52,260 nucleotides of DNA from Mycolicibacterium vinylchloridicum (lineage in GTDB: Bacteria; Actinomycetota; Actinomycetes; Mycobacteriales; Mycobacteriaceae): positions 1-52,260 of the forward strand of contig NZ_JACBJQ010000040.1 in NCBI RefSeq assembly GCF_013404075.1, given 5' to 3'. Both the position numbers and the translations under genes were made by a program. Below are positions 49,889-52,260 of this stretch, one piece after another (the stretch's first letter is position 1; the number at the start of each line of letters is the position of its first letter). Under the pieces are notes generated by a model. The model saw only the letters and a program-made list of their open reading frames with translations, was not told the origin of the DNA and made no database searches.

Positions 49889-50693
49889 CGATTGCGCACA
49901 GCCAGTCGGGTCGGCTGGGTTCGATCTTTGCGGCCTGCCACGAGGAGGACCGGGCGGCCCTGATCGGGTATCTGCCGACCGGTTATCCCTCCGTCGACGT
50001 GTCGATCGACGCGTTGGTGGCATTGGTCGAATCCGGTTGCGACATCGTCGAAGTCGGCGTTCCGTACTCCGATCCGGGGATGGACGGTCCGGTGATCGCG
50101 ACGGCGACGGAGGCGGCCCTGCAGGGCGGTGTCCGCGTTCGTGACACCCTGCGCGCGGTGGAGGCCATCAGTGCCGCCGGTGGCAACGCGGTGGTGATGA
50201 CGTATTGGAATCTGATGCTGCACTACGGGATTGACGCCTGGTCGCGTGACCTGGCGGCGGCCGGCGGATTGGGCATGATCACCCCCGACCTGATTCCCGA
50301 AGAGGCCGACGAGTGGCTGGCCGCGTCTGAGGCTCACGACTTGGACCGGATCTTCTTGGTGGCGCCCTCGTCGACCCCGGAGCGATTGGCCAAGACCGTG
50401 GAGGCTTCGCGCGGATTCGTCTACGCGGCGTCGACCATGGGGGTGACCGGTGCCCGCGACGTGGTGTCCAGCGCGGCGCCGGAACTGGTGCAGCGGATCA
50501 AGGAGATCTCGGACATTCCGGTGGGCGTCGGGCTCGGTGTGCGCTCACGTGAGCAGGCGGCCGAGATCGCTACGTTCGCGGACGGCGTGATCGTGGGTTC
50601 GGCGCTAGTGTCGGCCCTGACCGACGGGTTGGCGGCAGTGCGGACGCTGACCGAAGAGTTGGCCGTGGGTGTGCGACAGAAGGTGCCTGCCTC

Positions 50694-50697
<4 letters not shown>
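49885..50697 (+). CDS. trpA: Tryptophan synthase alpha chain
   Basis: A 270-residue (beta/alpha)8 lyase that releases indole to TrpB. LIGYLPTGYPSVDVS, VEVGVPYSDPGMDGPVI (catalytic Glu and Asp) and GVTGARDVVSS are family motifs. The start is fixed by ATGA overlap with trpB and the family N-terminus; the longer frame lies in trpB. The stop overlaps the lgt GTG. Confidence 0.95.
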
Positions 50698-52106
<1,409 letters not shown>

Positions 52107-52114
52107 CTCGGTCT

Positions 52115-52134
52115 AGGCGAGCAACTTGTCGCCT
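52115..52134 (+). terminator. Weak hairpin after lgt
   Basis: AGGCGA (52115-52120) and TCGCCT (52129-52134) form a 6-bp stem with an 8-base loop, 8 bases after the lgt stop. No T-run follows, so it is at best a weak terminator of the trp-lgt operon. It ends directly before the insertion-sequence end. Confidence 0.3.
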
Positions 52135-52142
52135 GTGATGTA

Positions 52143-52211
52143 TCAGGACATCGGTGACAGTTCTGGATCAGGACATTGGTGACAGTTGGTGTATCAGGAC
52201 TTCGGTGACGT
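52143..52211. mobile_element. Insertion-sequence end with three direct repeats
   Basis: Three copies of an 18-bp unit start at 52143, 52168 and 52194 (periods 25 and 26): TCAGGACATCGGTGACAG, then one and about three changes. The array follows the lgt hairpin and leads into the end of a transposase-like frame on the minus strand. The repeats probably are transposase-binding sites of an IS end whose border lies near 52139. The IS family is uncertain; IS481-like is my best guess. Confidence 0.55.
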
Positions 52212-52260
52212 TCCGTCGGTCTTGGGTTGTGGGCCGCTGGGTCGGCCGTTGCCTATGTAG
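52194..52260 (-). CDS. C-terminal end of a transposase-like protein, cut by the window edge
   Basis: The minus strand from the window edge reads 21 codons (ending GRPSGPQPKTDGTSPKS) to TGA at 52196-52194. A Tyr-x-x-x-Gly-Arg-Pro then Pro/Lys/Thr-rich tail is common at the C-terminus of IS481-type transposases. The stop lies inside the third terminal repeat, as expected if the gene reaches the end of its element. The main part lies outside the window, so the call is tentative. Confidence 0.4.
   Translation of the reverse strand, partial: YIGNGRPSGPQPKTDGTSPKS

Noticed and set aside
52143..52211. Short CRISPR array
   Set aside because: Only three units, spaced by 7-8 bases, with no spacers of CRISPR length and a transposase-like frame next to them; an IS end explains them.

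Overview
The window is high-GC actinobacterial DNA. Gene content and order match a mycobacterium, most likely a fast-growing, free-living Mycolicibacterium-type species. From ilvA to lgt the order follows the M. tuberculosis Rv1559-Rv1614 block as I remember it: ilvA, treZ/treY/treX, acyltransferase, bioA-bioF-bioD, bioB-bsaP, lipase, nrtR, nadA-nadB-nadC, his genes, bcp, trp genes, lgt. BioQ, a diflavin nitrate reductase (NasN) and NnaR point to the M. smegmatis side of the group rather than to M. tuberculosis. GTG starts, 4-base ATGA/GTGA gene overlaps and TANNNT -10 boxes abutting start codons (leaderless mRNAs) recur throughout.

Layout. 1-132: remnant of an IS481-like element (leader hairpin plus a 15-codon stub). 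133-2612: a minus-strand TetR regulator, a 14-TM MFS exporter and a 64-residue membrane protein, with three copies of a putative TetR operator. 2643-14242: nitrate assimilation, comprising diflavin nitrate reductase nasN, transporter narK, nitrite reductase nirBD, regulator nnaR (HemD-like plus winged helix) and a sirohydrochlorin chelatase-like protein. ilvA follows the last gene after only 3 bases. 14239-22592 (minus): trehalose from glycogen (treX, treY, treZ) and an acyltransferase-SGNH protein. 22706-29196: biotin synthesis and its repressor BioQ, with two matching BioQ operators. 29207-35847: lipase, NrtR-controlled de novo NAD genes (nadABC), an F420-type oxidoreductase and a LysE exporter. 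35926-42281: eight-gene histidine operon, including priA and impA. 42282-44282: a cytochrome P450 and TetR pair that looks inserted relative to M. tuberculosis. 44279-45546 (minus): ABC ATPase and peroxiredoxin. 45600-52106: trpE, a Trp-associated membrane protein, trpC, trpB, trpA and lgt. 52139-52260: end of another insertion sequence.

How it works together. Nitrate is imported by NarK, reduced to nitrite by NasN and to ammonium by NirBD. NnaR and the chelatase-like protein plausibly supply regulation and siroheme. BioQ links bioFD and bioB through a shared TGAAC-N3-GTTCA operator that abuts the -10 box. NrtR sits on a palindrome between its own gene and nadABC. PriA serves both the histidine and tryptophan pathways, which fits the absence of trpF.

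The most interesting unexplained signals are: (i) an identical CTCAC-N18-GTGAG element upstream of both nasN and narK; (ii) three copies of a 19-bp ATGTT-N9-AACAT-type dyad around the first TetR and its exporter; (iii) an 11-bp perfect inverted repeat upstream of the P450-TetR pair; (iv) convergent genes sharing a CTAG double stop at three places; and (v) three perfect 60-bp repeats in the tail of lgt. No tRNA, rRNA, CRISPR array or replication origin was seen. No gene-free stretch exceeds about 150 bases. All family assignments come from reading the sequence; no database search was run.
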